From the NCBI RefSeq assembly GCF_004138485.1, contig NZ_ML142848.1:1648640-1712639 (forward strand): DNA of 64,000 nt. The letters are read 5' to 3'. The notes beneath the pieces are model-generated. The model did no database searches and had not been told where the DNA came from. It saw nothing but the letters and a program-made list of their open reading frames with translations. This stretch comes from Peristeroidobacter soli. GTDB taxonomy: Bacteria > Pseudomonadota > Gammaproteobacteria > Steroidobacterales > Steroidobacteraceae. Shown here in pieces: positions 8,529 to 17,526 of the stretch (its first letter is position 1; each line of letters opens with the position of its first letter). Position numbers and translations under genes: made by a program.

Positions 8529-9257
8529 ATGCAAATTCGTCGAGGTACGCGAGCAATCGCGATCGTGGGCTTGGCCGTTGCAGTGAGCACCGGCTTGGGC
8601 GCGTGCGCGGAAATGTCGCAGGTTCTGCAGTCGAGCGGCGGAGCCTCTGGCAGTTCCAATCAGTCCGGTTTGTCGCGCGCGGTCAAGGAATCGCTCGAGC
8701 TGAGCAGCACCCGTGCGGCGGAGCTTCTGTCAAAGACCGGCGCCTATCAGAACAGCTCGATCTATCGCATCCGGCTGCCGGAATCGGTGCAGCCCCTCGC
8801 CACCCGGCTGCGACAGTTCGGCCTGGGCGGGCAGATCGACCAGATCGAGAAGCTCATGAATCAAGGCGCCGAGCACGCCGCGGTTCAGGCGAAGGACGTG
8901 TTCGTCAGTGCCGTGCGAAGCATGACGATTTCGGATGCGCTGGGCATCGTGCGCGGCAACGACACTGCCGCGACCGCCTACTTCCGCCAGCACACTGAAG
9001 CTGAATTGCGACAGAAATATCTGCCCATCATCCAGAGCAACCTGCAACAGATCGGCTTCTACAATCAATATCAGCAGCTGCTCAGCGCTTACAAACAATT
9101 GCCGCTGACCAACAAGCCCGACCTGGATCTGGAACAGCACGTGCTCACACAGAGTCTGAACGCGCTGTTCACTCAAGTGGGCGAGGAAGAAAAGGCGATT
9201 CGCAAAGATCCGATCGGTCGCGGCAGCAGCGCGATCGCGGCCGTGTTCGGTCGCTAA
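8529..9257 (+). CDS. DUF4197 lipoprotein
   Basis: 242-residue predicted lipoprotein. The signal ends in the lipobox LGAC (Cys26), then a Ser/Gly-rich linker, then a helical DUF4197 domain over about residues 45-240 with landmarks such as GGQIDQIEKLMNQGAEHA, MTISDALGIVRGNDTAAT and YFRQHTEAELRQKYLPI. Function is unknown in the family; it is an envelope protein. ATG 8529 is preferred over more upstream in-frame starts because the lipoprotein signal begins there. The last 4 bases overlap the convergent EAL gene. Confidence 0.88.
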   Translation: MQIRRGTRAIAIVGLAVAVSTGLGACAEMSQVLQSSGGASGSSNQSGLSRAVKESLELSSTRAAELLSKTGAYQNSSIYRIRLPESVQPLATRLRQFGLGGQIDQIEKLMNQGAEHAAVQAKDVFVSAVRSMTISDALGIVRGNDTAATAYFRQHTEAELRQKYLPIIQSNLQQIGFYNQYQQLLSAYKQLPLTNKPDLDLEQHVLTQSLNALFTQVGEEEKAIRKDPIGRGSSAIAAVFGR

Positions 9258-10513
9258 GCGCTCGGAAACGGCCGACTGATCGCCTCCATGAACGGCATCG
9301 GCCGCGCCAGGAAATATCCCTGGGCGCAGCCCGCGCCGAGCTGTCGCAGCGTCCGCAACTCCGCTTGCGTTTCCACACCTTCGGCAACGATGCGTGCCTG
9401 CGTTTCGCGAGCAAACGCGATGAGCGCCGAGGCCAGCGCCCGACGCTTGGGATCGCTGTCGATGTCGCGAGTCAGACTGATGTCCAGCTTGATCAGATCC
9501 GGCTGAATATTGAGCACGTGGCGCAGGCTGGCGTAGCCCGCGCCCGCATCGTCGATGGCAACCCGCAATCCCTGTGCGCGTAACGGCGCGAGAGACGAAA
9601 GCAGCGCCGGGTAATCCTGAATGTAATCGTGCTCGGTGATTTCCAGAACGATGCGGCCGAGTCCCGCCGAGAGCAGCAACTCGTGCAGGCGCCCGCTCAA
9701 CAACGTCTGCGGCGAACAGTTCAATGCCAGATAAACATCCGTGGGCAACGAAGGCAACGCGCTCAGCGCGTTGCGGATCGCCGCAAGCTCGAGATCCACG
9801 ACCATGCCGACCCCCGCCGCTTGCGCGAACCATTCATCGGGCGGGCGCTGCGGTTCGAGACGGAAGCGCGACAGGCATTCCAATCCAGCCAGCCGCCGGG
9901 TCGATAGATCGTAGATCGCCTGATACAGGATCGAGGGCTGCCCGGCATCGAGCGCGGACGTGACGATTCTCTTGCGCTGTTCGAGCGTGCGCTGCTGCTC
10001 CAGATCGCGATCGATCTGATCGGCCAGCAACGCGGCGAACACATGCATCACCTTCAGGTCACGCTCCCCCAGCGACGGATCGGGCGCGAAACTGAAACAG
10101 CAAAAGGTGCCGAAGACGCGTCCGTCCGACAGTCGAATGGGCACACTCAAGTGAGCGCCGATTGGAATGGCCTGCGTGTCCGGCAACGCCTGCGCCGCCG
10201 GGACCTGCTGCGTGTCCGGAATCAACTCAGGCAGTCGCCCTTCGACCACTCGTTTGCAATAGCCCTGTTCCAACGGCGCGGCATCGCCGGACACGATGGG
10301 CGTACGATCCCGGGCGTCCACATGACGGAAGATACGATCGTGAGTGCGGAATTCCGCGACGAAAGCGACGTCCATGTCGAGGTGGTTGCGAATGGCATGC
10401 AGCACCTTGTTGACGGCGTCCGTGCCGACGGAGGGCTGAAGATTGCTGTCGATCAACTCTGTCAGTGGCATCTTCACCGCGCCGTGTGCCATGAAAGACC
10501 TCTGGTTATCCAC
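9254..10513 (-). CDS. GAF-EAL cyclic-di-GMP phosphodiesterase
   Basis: 419 residues. A GAF sensor domain (about 25-170) is followed by an EAL domain (about 185-415) that hydrolyses c-di-GMP to pGpG. EAL hallmarks are present: ECLSRF at the signature (E-C-L rather than E-A-L), NCSPQ, LEITEHD, IDDAGAGYASL (the usual DDFGTGYS loop, somewhat changed), LIKLDISL, AEGVET and QGYFLARPM. All acidic metal ligands and the Lys are kept, so activity is likely. There is no GGDEF partner domain and no TM segment; it is a cytoplasmic enzyme whose GAF ligand is unknown. Confidence 0.92.
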   Translation of the reverse strand: MDNQRSFMAHGAVKMPLTELIDSNLQPSVGTDAVNKVLHAIRNHLDMDVAFVAEFRTHDRIFRHVDARDRTPIVSGDAAPLEQGYCKRVVEGRLPELIPDTQQVPAAQALPDTQAIPIGAHLSVPIRLSDGRVFGTFCCFSFAPDPSLGERDLKVMHVFAALLADQIDRDLEQQRTLEQRKRIVTSALDAGQPSILYQAIYDLSTRRLAGLECLSRFRLEPQRPPDEWFAQAAGVGMVVDLELAAIRNALSALPSLPTDVYLALNCSPQTLLSGRLHELLLSAGLGRIVLEITEHDYIQDYPALLSSLAPLRAQGLRVAIDDAGAGYASLRHVLNIQPDLIKLDISLTRDIDSDPKRRALASALIAFARETQARIVAEGVETQAELRTLRQLGAGCAQGYFLARPMPFMEAISRPFPSA

Positions 10514-10556
10514 CTCGCCGAGGGTCGTTCATATCATAGGAGCTGACGCGCCCGCG

Positions 10557-11249
10557 TCAGGGGTCGACGAAGCAGTTGATCGACAGCCGGCCGGTTCTGG
10601 GATTCGGATCCGGCACGAAGGCGCGGTCGATCGAGCCCGAGTGCAGGGAGTTGCGGCGGTAGACGAGCACGCGGTTGAAGACGCCCTCGGCTCGGGCGAT
10701 TTCTTCGAACAGCGCCGTGTCGCCATTGATGTATTCCAAGGACGGCCGGTCCGGGCCGGCACATTCGGAATCCAGCGCACGCGAGTACACCGGCCCGCGC
10801 TCCCGATCCAGATATTCGTAGCCCGTGGCTCGATGACGATAGAACGCGGTGCCGCCGTGTTTCGCCGTGAACAGATAATGGATGGTCGCCAGCCCTTCGG
10901 GGGCGAGTGAATCGACGTGGGGCAGCCGCTGTAACAGCGTCAGCTCCGCGGCCGGCGTCGTCACCAGGGAGTAGTGACACATGCTCAGGCGCAACGACGG
11001 GCTCGTCAAGCCGAAATGCTCGCCGACCAACGCAGGCAGGCGAGTCACCATGAAGTGCTCGTATGAAGGCGGCGCCTTGACCCGAATGCCCGGATAGTAC
11101 TGCCCACCCGACGCGAACTGCGCCGTGGCCGCCTTCTTCACCAGCCGCTCGGGCTCGGCGACGAAATTATCGATCACCACCAGCGGCGCGCCTTCGCGTC
11201 CGAGCGTGAGTTTCTGGATGCGGAGCTGGGGGTGCAGGTCCAGGATCAT
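10557..11249 (-). CDS. DUF6445 protein, 2OG-Fe(II)-oxygenase-like
   Basis: 230 residues, start ATG 11249. The sequence resembles the DUF6445 family. It has a possible facial triad HVD (His111, Asp113) and LHSGS (His203), with Arg219 near the end, as expected for a prolyl-hydroxylase-like double-stranded beta helix. Relatives often sit beside tryptophan-halogenase-like genes and TonB receptors; no halogenase is present here. It lies 43 nt upstream of the start of the GAF-EAL gene on the same strand. Catalytic status is inference from the motif pattern. Confidence 0.72.
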   Translation of the reverse strand: MILDLHPQLRIQKLTLGREGAPLVVIDNFVAEPERLVKKAATAQFASGGQYYPGIRVKAPPSYEHFMVTRLPALVGEHFGLTSPSLRLSMCHYSLVTTPAAELTLLQRLPHVDSLAPEGLATIHYLFTAKHGGTAFYRHRATGYEYLDRERGPVYSRALDSECAGPDRPSLEYINGDTALFEEIARAEGVFNRVLVYRRNSLHSGSIDRAFVPDPNPRTGRLSINCFVDP

Positions 11250-11489
11250 GCAGTCGATTGTAATCGGGCCGGCGGCCGGCGCCACTGCTTACGTCATCGG
11301 CACCAGTTCATCGAGCGCGTCGAGCCATTCGGCGGTTCCCAGGCCGCCGCCGGGTCGTTGCCGGCGCCCGATCCATCATGCGACTGGCAACGCAGCCTCT
11401 GGAAACACGAGTTCTGGCTCTCGCGGCTCGCCTTCTCGTAGAAAAAGTTGCGGTCCTCATACGCCGGAGGGCAAGCGCGCGACACAAAG

Positions 11490-12308
11490 TCAGGGCGCGG
11501 CGCGCCCCGGCTCGCCGTTACTCGCCTTGCGCGCGTAGAAGGTGGCAACCTCGTCGATCTCCGCGTCGGTCATGGCGCGCGCCATGTTGCGCATCTGGGC
11601 GCCGGGATCGTTGTGCCGGGTGCCGGCGATGAACGCTTTCAGCTGAGTGACCAGATAACGCTTGGGCATGCCCTCCAGCCAGGGTGCGCCGAGCTTCTGA
11701 TCCACGCCACCGTGACACGAGATACAGGGTGCAATGTTTCTTAGCGGATCGCCGACACGGATCAACGCGGGCAATGTTTCATCGTAGGTCGTCGGCGCCG
11801 TGCGGGCCTTGGGCAGATACGCGTAGTAAGCCGCCAGGTCGCGGACATCGCGGTCGCTGAGTCCGTTGACGATGGCTTCCATGATGGGGCTGGAGCGATG
11901 ACCGCTGCGATAGTCCTCCAGCTGTTTGATGACGACTTCCGGATACTGGCCGGCGAGATTCGGCGCATCCGACCGACTCATTCCCTGCGCGCCATGACAC
12001 ATCGTGCAATTCAATGCGAGCGTCGCGCCGCGACCGATCTCGGCATTGGTTCCAGCCCTGGCCATCGCAGGCTCGAGCACGACCGACGTGGACGTGCCCG
12101 CCTGACTCGCATTGTCCGACCCCCAATTCGCCGGCACACCCGCGGCCCGGCAGATGCCGGCCCATAGCCCTTCCAGCGTGAAATCTTCGTGCACCGGCGG
12201 CAGCCAGATGAAGCCGATCAGCATCGACACGATCGTCAGCGCCACCAGCGCGATGACGGATCGTTTCACCACGCGATTGTGCCACGAGAACAGCCGTTCC
12301 TCGGACAT
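11490..12308 (-). CDS. Membrane-anchored diheme cytochrome c
   Basis: 272 residues, last gene of the ba3-oxidase operon. One TM anchor (about 17-35) is followed by two class-I cytochrome c domains in the periplasm with heme sites CTMCH (Cys101, Cys104, His105) and CISCH (Cys195, Cys198, His199). Its ATG (12308-12306) overlaps the TGA of the subunit I gene as TGATG, so translation is coupled. It is the best candidate for an electron donor to the CuA site of the oxidase. The 240 bp downstream (11250-11489) hold no gene I can support. Confidence 0.9.
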   Translation of the reverse strand: MSEERLFSWHNRVVKRSVIALVALTIVSMLIGFIWLPPVHEDFTLEGLWAGICRAAGVPANWGSDNASQAGTSTSVVLEPAMARAGTNAEIGRGATLALNCTMCHGAQGMSRSDAPNLAGQYPEVVIKQLEDYRSGHRSSPIMEAIVNGLSDRDVRDLAAYYAYLPKARTAPTTYDETLPALIRVGDPLRNIAPCISCHGGVDQKLGAPWLEGMPKRYLVTQLKAFIAGTRHNDPGAQMRNMARAMTDAEIDEVATFYARKASNGEPGRAAP

Positions 12309-13927
12309 CACCGCCCTCCGATGGGAATCACCGGCACGGACGCCTGCTCCAACGAGGCGAGCTGCACGATGGGCCAGCCATAGTTGACCAGCGTGAGCGC
12401 GATCATCATCGTCACCCACACGGCAAAGGTGTTGAGGGCGACGGGCGTGCGTGCGGGCATGTGAATGGGCTCGCTGAACGTATATGGGACCGGAGCCTCA
12501 TGCGTCCGCCGCGCCCGCGCCAGAATGTAAACAAACAACACCGCCGAGATGACCAGCAGCAAGCCACCCAGCGTCGACGCCGTCACCGTCCACGCCTGCG
12601 CCTGCAACTCCGGATGACTGTAATCGTAGTACGCCATGCGCCGGGGCATGCCGAGGATGCCCACCCAATGCCACGGCATCGTCAGCACCATCATGCCGAC
12701 GAACCACAGCCACAGCTGCGTTCGCATCAGCCCCGCCGGCATCGACCCGCAACGCATGAGCTGCGGCCACAAGTCGTAGGCGATCATGAAGTACATGATG
12801 ACGATGGCGCCGGCGAAGATCAGATGGAAATGCCCCGTCACCCACTGCGTGTTATGGACGGTCTCGTTGAGCTGATAGCTCATGTTGATGATGCCGCCCG
12901 CGCCACCGAAGCCCAGCATGATGAACGCGAAAGTCACTGCGAGCATCATGGGATTGTCCCACGGCAAGGCCTTGATCCAGCCGAGCATGCCTTTGCCACC
13001 GCGCAGGCGACCCGCGATTTCCACCGACGCGACGATCGTGAACACCGTCAGCAACGTCGGCACCGACACCATCGCCGTCATCGCCGCATGCACGAACTTG
13101 AATCCCGCACCGACCTGCGGATCGGCGAACAAGTGATGAATGCCGATGGGCATCGAGAACACCAGGAACAGCGCGAACGCCACGCGCCCCATCGTGTCGC
13201 TGTACAGCCGTCCGCCGATGGCTCGCGGCACGATGGAGTAGAACGCGATGTACGCCGGCATCAACCAGAAATAGACGATCGCGTGCAACGTCCATGAGAA
13301 GAACACGCGCGCGAGGCCGGCATTGATCGTATCGGTGAGACCGAGCGAGGCCGGCAGGATCAGCACCAGTACTTCCACTGCCGCGCCCACCGATGTCCAG
13401 GCCCACAAGTAAGCGCCCGCGAGATTGCCGTACATCGCAAGCGGCACAGTCGCGCCCGGATTCTCCTTGCGCCACGCCCGCAGATTGATGGACATCAGCG
13501 CGACCCAGATCCACGAGCCGACCACGACCAGCACCACCCCCAGGTAATAGAACGGACTCGCAATCATCGGTGGATAGAACGTATAGAGCACCGATGCCTT
13601 GCCGAGCGCGACAGTGATGGCCGCCATCGCCGTGCCGACAATCACCAGCCAGAAGCCGGTCCACGCCCAGCGCAATCCGATGAGCGGACGTTTCAATGCC
13701 AGCTCCGAGATCGCGTAGCCGAAGCCCATGGCGACCAGCGTCGGCAGCACGTATGCCATGACCGTGCCGTGCGCGGTCACCGAACGATAGTAATGTTCCG
13801 GGTTGTTGATCCACGCGCTCAGCGGGCTGCGCATGAACATCTGCCACTCGCCCAGAAAAATGGCGCCGAGGAAGGCGACGAACGCGACCCAGAAATGAGC
13901 CAGGACCAGGCGTCTAGCGACGAACAC
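12308..13927 (-). CDS. cbaA: ba3-type heme-copper oxidase subunit I
   Basis: 539-residue integral membrane catalytic subunit of a B-type (ba3) terminal oxidase that reduces O2 to water and pumps protons. Ligands are visible: His53 in TAHGTVMAY and His368 for the low-spin heme, His215 plus His264/His265 (IGIHHLFADP) for CuB, and His366 in TGHFHLIF for the high-spin heme. His215 is followed four residues later by Tyr219, the position of the cross-linked tyrosine. The start of the protein (VLAHFWVAFVAFLGA) is typical of ba3 rather than aa3 or cbb3 enzymes. It overlaps subunit II by 14 nt upstream and the diheme cytochrome downstream. Confidence 0.95.
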   Translation of the reverse strand: MFVARRLVLAHFWVAFVAFLGAIFLGEWQMFMRSPLSAWINNPEHYYRSVTAHGTVMAYVLPTLVAMGFGYAISELALKRPLIGLRWAWTGFWLVIVGTAMAAITVALGKASVLYTFYPPMIASPFYYLGVVLVVVGSWIWVALMSINLRAWRKENPGATVPLAMYGNLAGAYLWAWTSVGAAVEVLVLILPASLGLTDTINAGLARVFFSWTLHAIVYFWLMPAYIAFYSIVPRAIGGRLYSDTMGRVAFALFLVFSMPIGIHHLFADPQVGAGFKFVHAAMTAMVSVPTLLTVFTIVASVEIAGRLRGGKGMLGWIKALPWDNPMMLAVTFAFIMLGFGGAGGIINMSYQLNETVHNTQWVTGHFHLIFAGAIVIMYFMIAYDLWPQLMRCGSMPAGLMRTQLWLWFVGMMVLTMPWHWVGILGMPRRMAYYDYSHPELQAQAWTVTASTLGGLLLVISAVLFVYILARARRTHEAPVPYTFSEPIHMPARTPVALNTFAVWVTMMIALTLVNYGWPIVQLASLEQASVPVIPIGGR

Positions 13928-14453
13928 AGCTCAACCTCTTTTCTTGGCCGATACGGGCGAGGAATTCCTGCTGGGGCACGACCTGCACGCGCGCCCACAT
14001 CGCTTCGTGACCGATGCCGCAATACTCGTGGCACGGCATGAGATGCTCACCGGCAGTCCGGAAGGTGGTGGTGAACGTCGCCACGAAGCCGGGAATCATC
14101 ATGGTGTTCGCATTCGACTTGCCGATCGAGAAGCCGTGAATGGCGTCGCTGCTGGTGCCGCGAAACGTCACCGGCATGCCCTCCGGCACGACCAGACATT
14201 GCGGCTGGAACGAATACTGTTGAGCCAGCACTCGCACCACCACCTTGCCGTCGCTCTCCAGCGCGGTGCCAAGATTGCTTTCGACGAACTCGCCCTTGAG
14301 ATGCAGCGTCTTCACATCCACCGTCTCGACGCGCGACGGCGGCATCGCCGCCCAATGCAGACCGGTGACCACCATCATGGCGATCAGCACGGCGATGATG
14401 GCCGCGACGATGATCGCCCAGCGCTGCTCGGCCGCTTCGGCAACCGCACTCAC
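13914..14453 (-). CDS. cbaB: ba3-type oxidase subunit II (CuA subunit)
   Basis: 179 residues with one N-terminal TM helix (about 12-33) and a periplasmic cupredoxin domain. The CuA centre is complete: His106 (DAIHGFSIG), then CHEYCGIGHEAM giving Cys141, Cys145, His149 and Met152. This subunit accepts electrons from cytochrome c. It starts with GTG at 14453, overlapping the stop of the 55-aa gene as GTGA, and its own end overlaps subunit I, so the three are translated as a chain. Confidence 0.94.
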   Translation of the reverse strand: MSAVAEAAEQRWAIIVAAIIAVLIAMMVVTGLHWAAMPPSRVETVDVKTLHLKGEFVESNLGTALESDGKVVVRVLAQQYSFQPQCLVVPEGMPVTFRGTSSDAIHGFSIGKSNANTMMIPGFVATFTTTFRTAGEHLMPCHEYCGIGHEAMWARVQVVPQQEFLARIGQEKRLSCVRR

Positions 14454-14617
14454 TGCACGGCACCTCGCGGCAGATAGATGAAGAAATAAAACGCGAAATA
14501 GATCAGCACGACGATGGCGGTCGCGATGCCCGCGAGCGCGAACGCCCCGGCCGGCCCCTGCGCCACGATCTTCTCGATCTCCTCGTCGCGTCGCGCATCA
14601 TCTGGCGATGGTTGCAT
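14450..14617 (-). CDS. Small ba3 oxidase accessory subunit, 55 aa
   Basis: Short reading frame from ATG 14617 to TGA 14450. The product begins MQPSPDDARRDEEIEKIV, a charged cytoplasmic head, followed by one TM helix (about 26-50, rich in A, I, V, F, Y). Position and topology fit the one-helix third subunit (IIa type) of ba3 oxidases. Its stop overlaps the GTG start of subunit II (GTGA), and it follows the triheme cytochrome by 12 nt. Sequence similarity to a named subunit was not testable here. Confidence 0.75.
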   Translation of the reverse strand: MQPSPDDARRDEEIEKIVAQGPAGAFALAGIATAIVVLIYFAFYFFIYLPRGAVQ

Positions 14618-14629
14618 GGCGGTTCTCCG

Positions 14630-15913
14630 TCATTCGGGGATCAAGGTACGCAGCTCGTTCGCCTGCTCGGGCGTCACCGGTGTACCGCTGTTGTTCCAGG
14701 CGACACGGATATAAGTCACCACGGCCGCGACGGCCTTGTCGTCGAGCAAATGCGAGAACGGCGGCATGCCATGCGGACGCGGATTCTTCTTGGTACCGGG
14801 CGAATAACCGCCGTTGAGCACCATGCGAATCGAGTTCACGGGCGAAGACATGGTGATCGATTGATTGCCGGCCAGCGGAGGAAACGAGACGCCGTGCCCC
14901 TCGCCTTCCTTGCCGTGGCACATCGAGCACTGCTCCTCGTAGGTCTTGCGCCCCAACTCCATCACGGATGGATCCACCAATCGCGCCTGACTCGGCGGCG
15001 GCGGTTCGGAGTCGCGAGGCGGTAGCGATCTCAAATACACCGCCATCGCCTTCGCATCGTCATCCGTCAGGTACTGCAGACTGTTGTAGACGACCTCGGC
15101 CATCGGGCCATAAACGGCGCCACGCTTCGAGGTGCCGACCTGCAACAGATCCGCGATGTCCTGCAGATCCCAATTGCCCAGGCCCGCCTCACGATTCGAC
15201 GTGAGCGACGGTGCGTACCAATTCTGATTCGGAATCATGCCGCCCTCGAACGCCTGCGACTCGCGCGAGCCGCCCAGCGCATTGACCGCGGTATGACACA
15301 TCGAGCAATGGCCGAGCCCCTTCACCAGATACGCGCCCCGATTCCATTGCTCGGATTGTTTCGGATCGGGCTGATATTCCCCTTCCCTGAAATACAGCGT
15401 GCGCCAGCCGATCAGCAGCTCGCGCTGATTGAAAGGGAAGCGCAACTCGTGCGGACGGTTCTCCCGCTTCACCGGCGGCACCGACATGAGATACGCATAG
15501 ATGGCGTCGGAGTCCTCGCGCGTGACGTTGGTGTAGTTGGCGAACGGCATTGCTGGATAAAGCAAGGTGCCGTCACGCGACACGCCCGTATGCATCATTC
15601 GATAGAAGTCATCGGAGCTCCACAGACCGATGCCGGTATCGTCATCCGGCGTGATGTTCGGGACGTAGAGATTGCCGAAAGGCGTCGGCATGGGCCGGCC
15701 GCCAGCGAATGCAGGTCCGTTGACCTCGGTGTGACAGGCGACACAATCGCCCGCCCGCGCCAGATATTCGCCACGCTCGATGATTTCAGTGGTCGCGTTG
15801 GTGCGCGCCCCTTCCATTCTCGGCAACAGGCCGGGACGTAGCAGATACAGGGCGACCATCGCCACCACCAGCCCGATCACGACAAACAATGCGAATCGCG
15901 TCCGCTTGCGCAC
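14630..15913 (-). CDS. Triheme cytochrome c, membrane anchored
   Basis: 427 residues with an N-terminal TM/signal anchor (about 7-25) and three class-I heme c domains: CVACH at about 57-61, CSMCH near 205 and CSMCH near 330. Domain order and motifs such as ERGEYLARAGDCVACHT and the later LDDKAVAAVVTYIR resemble the cytochrome subunits of periplasmic dehydrogenases. Here it stands between a diheme cytochrome and the oxidase, so it more likely relays electrons to the ba3 complex. It starts 4 nt after the stop of the upstream cytochrome gene. Confidence 0.9.
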   Translation of the reverse strand: MRKRTRFALFVVIGLVVAMVALYLLRPGLLPRMEGARTNATTEIIERGEYLARAGDCVACHTEVNGPAFAGGRPMPTPFGNLYVPNITPDDDTGIGLWSSDDFYRMMHTGVSRDGTLLYPAMPFANYTNVTREDSDAIYAYLMSVPPVKRENRPHELRFPFNQRELLIGWRTLYFREGEYQPDPKQSEQWNRGAYLVKGLGHCSMCHTAVNALGGSRESQAFEGGMIPNQNWYAPSLTSNREAGLGNWDLQDIADLLQVGTSKRGAVYGPMAEVVYNSLQYLTDDDAKAMAVYLRSLPPRDSEPPPPSQARLVDPSVMELGRKTYEEQCSMCHGKEGEGHGVSFPPLAGNQSITMSSPVNSIRMVLNGGYSPGTKKNPRPHGMPPFSHLLDDKAVAAVVTYIRVAWNNSGTPVTPEQANELRTLIPE

Positions 15914-15917
15914 GGGC

Positions 15918-16649
15918 TCACTTCCTCGGTTGGCTGCCGCACGCCAGCGGCATGCGGATCAGATTCGACGACTCCGGCGACAGATCCTTCGGCGCCTCTT
16001 GTCGCGACAGCCAGGCCGCGACCGCGACGATGTCCTGATCGGACAGCCGGGTGGCGATGCGCTTCATGCAATCCGGCTCGGTCGCGTGCCGGTCGCCGAG
16101 TTGCCAGCGCGTCAACTGCGCCACGATGTAGGTGGGTCGCAGTCCAGCCAGGCCGGGGATGCCCGGTTCCATGCCGGTCAAGCGCTCGCCGTGACAGGCC
16201 ACGCAAGCTGGAATGCCCCGACTCTCATCACCGCCAGTGACCAGTGACTGCCCGCGCGTCACGACGGCCGGATCGGCGGGCGTGATTTCGCGCGCAGCGA
16301 ATGGCGGCCGCTCACCAGCAAAGTGCTCGGCGATCTCGTGCAGATATTTATCCGGAAGGTACGCGACCAGATAGTTCATCGGCGGATACTTCCGCGTGCC
16401 GTTCTTGAACGCCAGCAGCTGGTTGTACAAATAGCCGGCGGGTTTGCCCGCGATCCTCGGAAAATAGCCGCTGCTCGTGCCCTGCCCCTGGTGTCCATGG
16501 CAAGTCACGCAGCCCTGCACGCGCGCATCGATCGAGTCGACGCTCGTGAACGCGGGGGTGGTGTCGCGAGGGGATTGTGGATTTTGTTGAGCCATCGCTG
16601 CCGACCCGCCCATCAGGCCAACAGCGATCGCTATCGCTCGCACGAGCAT
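15918..16649 (-). CDS. Periplasmic diheme cytochrome c
   Basis: 243 residues with a cleavable Sec signal (cut near GGSAAMA, residue 20) and two heme sites, CVTCH (Cys47, Cys50, His51) and CVACH near residue 148. It belongs to the cytochrome c4-like group. ATG 16649 is backed by a strong Shine-Dalgarno AAGGAGG with 6-nt spacing; the frame stays open far upstream but that part is not protein-like. It is the first gene of the operon running to 11490. The 143 bp upstream contain an AT-rich patch (TTATAA) but no promoter I can call with confidence. Confidence 0.9.
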   Translation of the reverse strand: MLVRAIAIAVGLMGGSAAMAQQNPQSPRDTTPAFTSVDSIDARVQGCVTCHGHQGQGTSSGYFPRIAGKPAGYLYNQLLAFKNGTRKYPPMNYLVAYLPDKYLHEIAEHFAGERPPFAAREITPADPAVVTRGQSLVTGGDESRGIPACVACHGERLTGMEPGIPGLAGLRPTYIVAQLTRWQLGDRHATEPDCMKRIATRLSDQDIVAVAAWLSRQEAPKDLSPESSNLIRMPLACGSQPRK

Positions 16650-16792
16650 GAACTGCCTCCTTGGTCGCCTCGAGGAGGGTGCATGCAGCTCCAGCGTTGC
16701 GCTGTCCGTATGTACCGCGACGCCGTGCTGCAAAACTAGAACAAAAGGGGCCTGCTGGAATTTTTTATAAGGATTGTGGCAATTCCTACCGG

Positions 16793-17050
16793 TCAGCGCC
16801 GCTCCGGCGCAGGAGGCGATGTGCCGGTGGCACTGCTGGCGGGCGGCATGAAAACCTCTTGACTGCGTCGAGGCGGCTGCTCGATCTGCGCCTGCGTCGT
16901 ATCGTCGGGGCGACGAGCGTCCTCTTGCGGTGTCCCGGCCGTGGGCGCCTGAGGCGCGATTGGTGCCTGCCTGGTGAGCAGAACGATACCGGTGCCCGCC
17001 GCGAGCAGCACGCCCGCGACGATCACCACTATGAGCACTCTTCGAGTCAT
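16793..17050 (-). CDS. Small Pro-rich single-TM protein, last gene of RHS operon
   Basis: 85 residues: MTRR, then one hydrophobic helix (about 5-25), then a Pro/Ala/Gln-rich tail without cysteine. Its ATG overlaps the stop of the 159-aa gene (ATGA), so it belongs to the RHS operon. I recognise no family. Topology suggests an inner-membrane anchor with a disordered periplasmic tail. It could be an accessory or second immunity protein; that is guesswork from position only. Confidence 0.6.
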   Translation of the reverse strand: MTRRVLIVVIVAGVLLAAGTGIVLLTRQAPIAPQAPTAGTPQEDARRPDDTTQAQIEQPPRRSQEVFMPPASSATGTSPPAPERR

Positions 17051-17526
17051 GTCGACTGAGCCATCGCAAGGGATGTGGGCGTCGGAGTGAATACGAGCGC
17101 AGCCCCCGAAGATGCTTGCACCATCAAGCGCCGCTCCTCCCACCAGCTTTCGCCGAGCACATCGTCAGCGTCGAAACGATCCAGCACCCGCCGCGCGGTC
17201 GGTTCGTACAGCAGCACGGACAACTCACTGACGATGCACAGACTGGATCCCACGCCATAAATGGCATGCACTTCATCTTCGAGATCCACACTCACAGCCG
17301 CCTTGCCCGGCACCAGGAGGTGGAATCGGGCGCCTGCCCACAAGGCGATCGCCGATGCGTCGAGAATGGCGACCCCGGGCAGGTACCAGATGGGCAGATC
17401 CACGCGCCACTCCCCGCCCGGGTGCACGACCACCTGCAAAGTCCGCTGCTCGCTCGTGGCCGCGACCTCCACGAGGCTGACCGTCAGATGCTGGCTGATG
17501 TAGCGGGTCGAATACTGTGCTGTCAT
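17047..17526 (-). CDS. 159-aa protein coupled to RHS C-terminal gene; candidate immunity protein
   Basis: Start ATG 17526 overlaps the stop of the RHS C-terminal gene (ATGA). The product has no signal peptide and no TM segment and is acidic and beta-rich in appearance (LQVVVHPGGEWRVDLPIWYLPG, later FDADDVLGESWWEERR). I recognise no family. A small cytoplasmic protein directly downstream of, and translationally coupled to, an RHS gene with a variable C-terminal domain is the usual place for an immunity gene, which is the only basis for that suggestion. Confidence 0.7.
   Translation of the reverse strand: MTAQYSTRYISQHLTVSLVEVAATSEQRTLQVVVHPGGEWRVDLPIWYLPGVAILDASAIALWAGARFHLLVPGKAAVSVDLEDEVHAIYGVGSSLCIVSELSVLLYEPTARRVLDRFDADDVLGESWWEERRLMVQASSGAALVFTPTPTSLAMAQST

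Noticed and set aside
11294-11548. Minus-strand 84-codon frame with several Cys between the cytochrome and DUF6445 genes
   Set aside because: It overlaps the end of the cytochrome gene, has no ribosome site and no recognisable motif; could be a remnant but I cannot support it.
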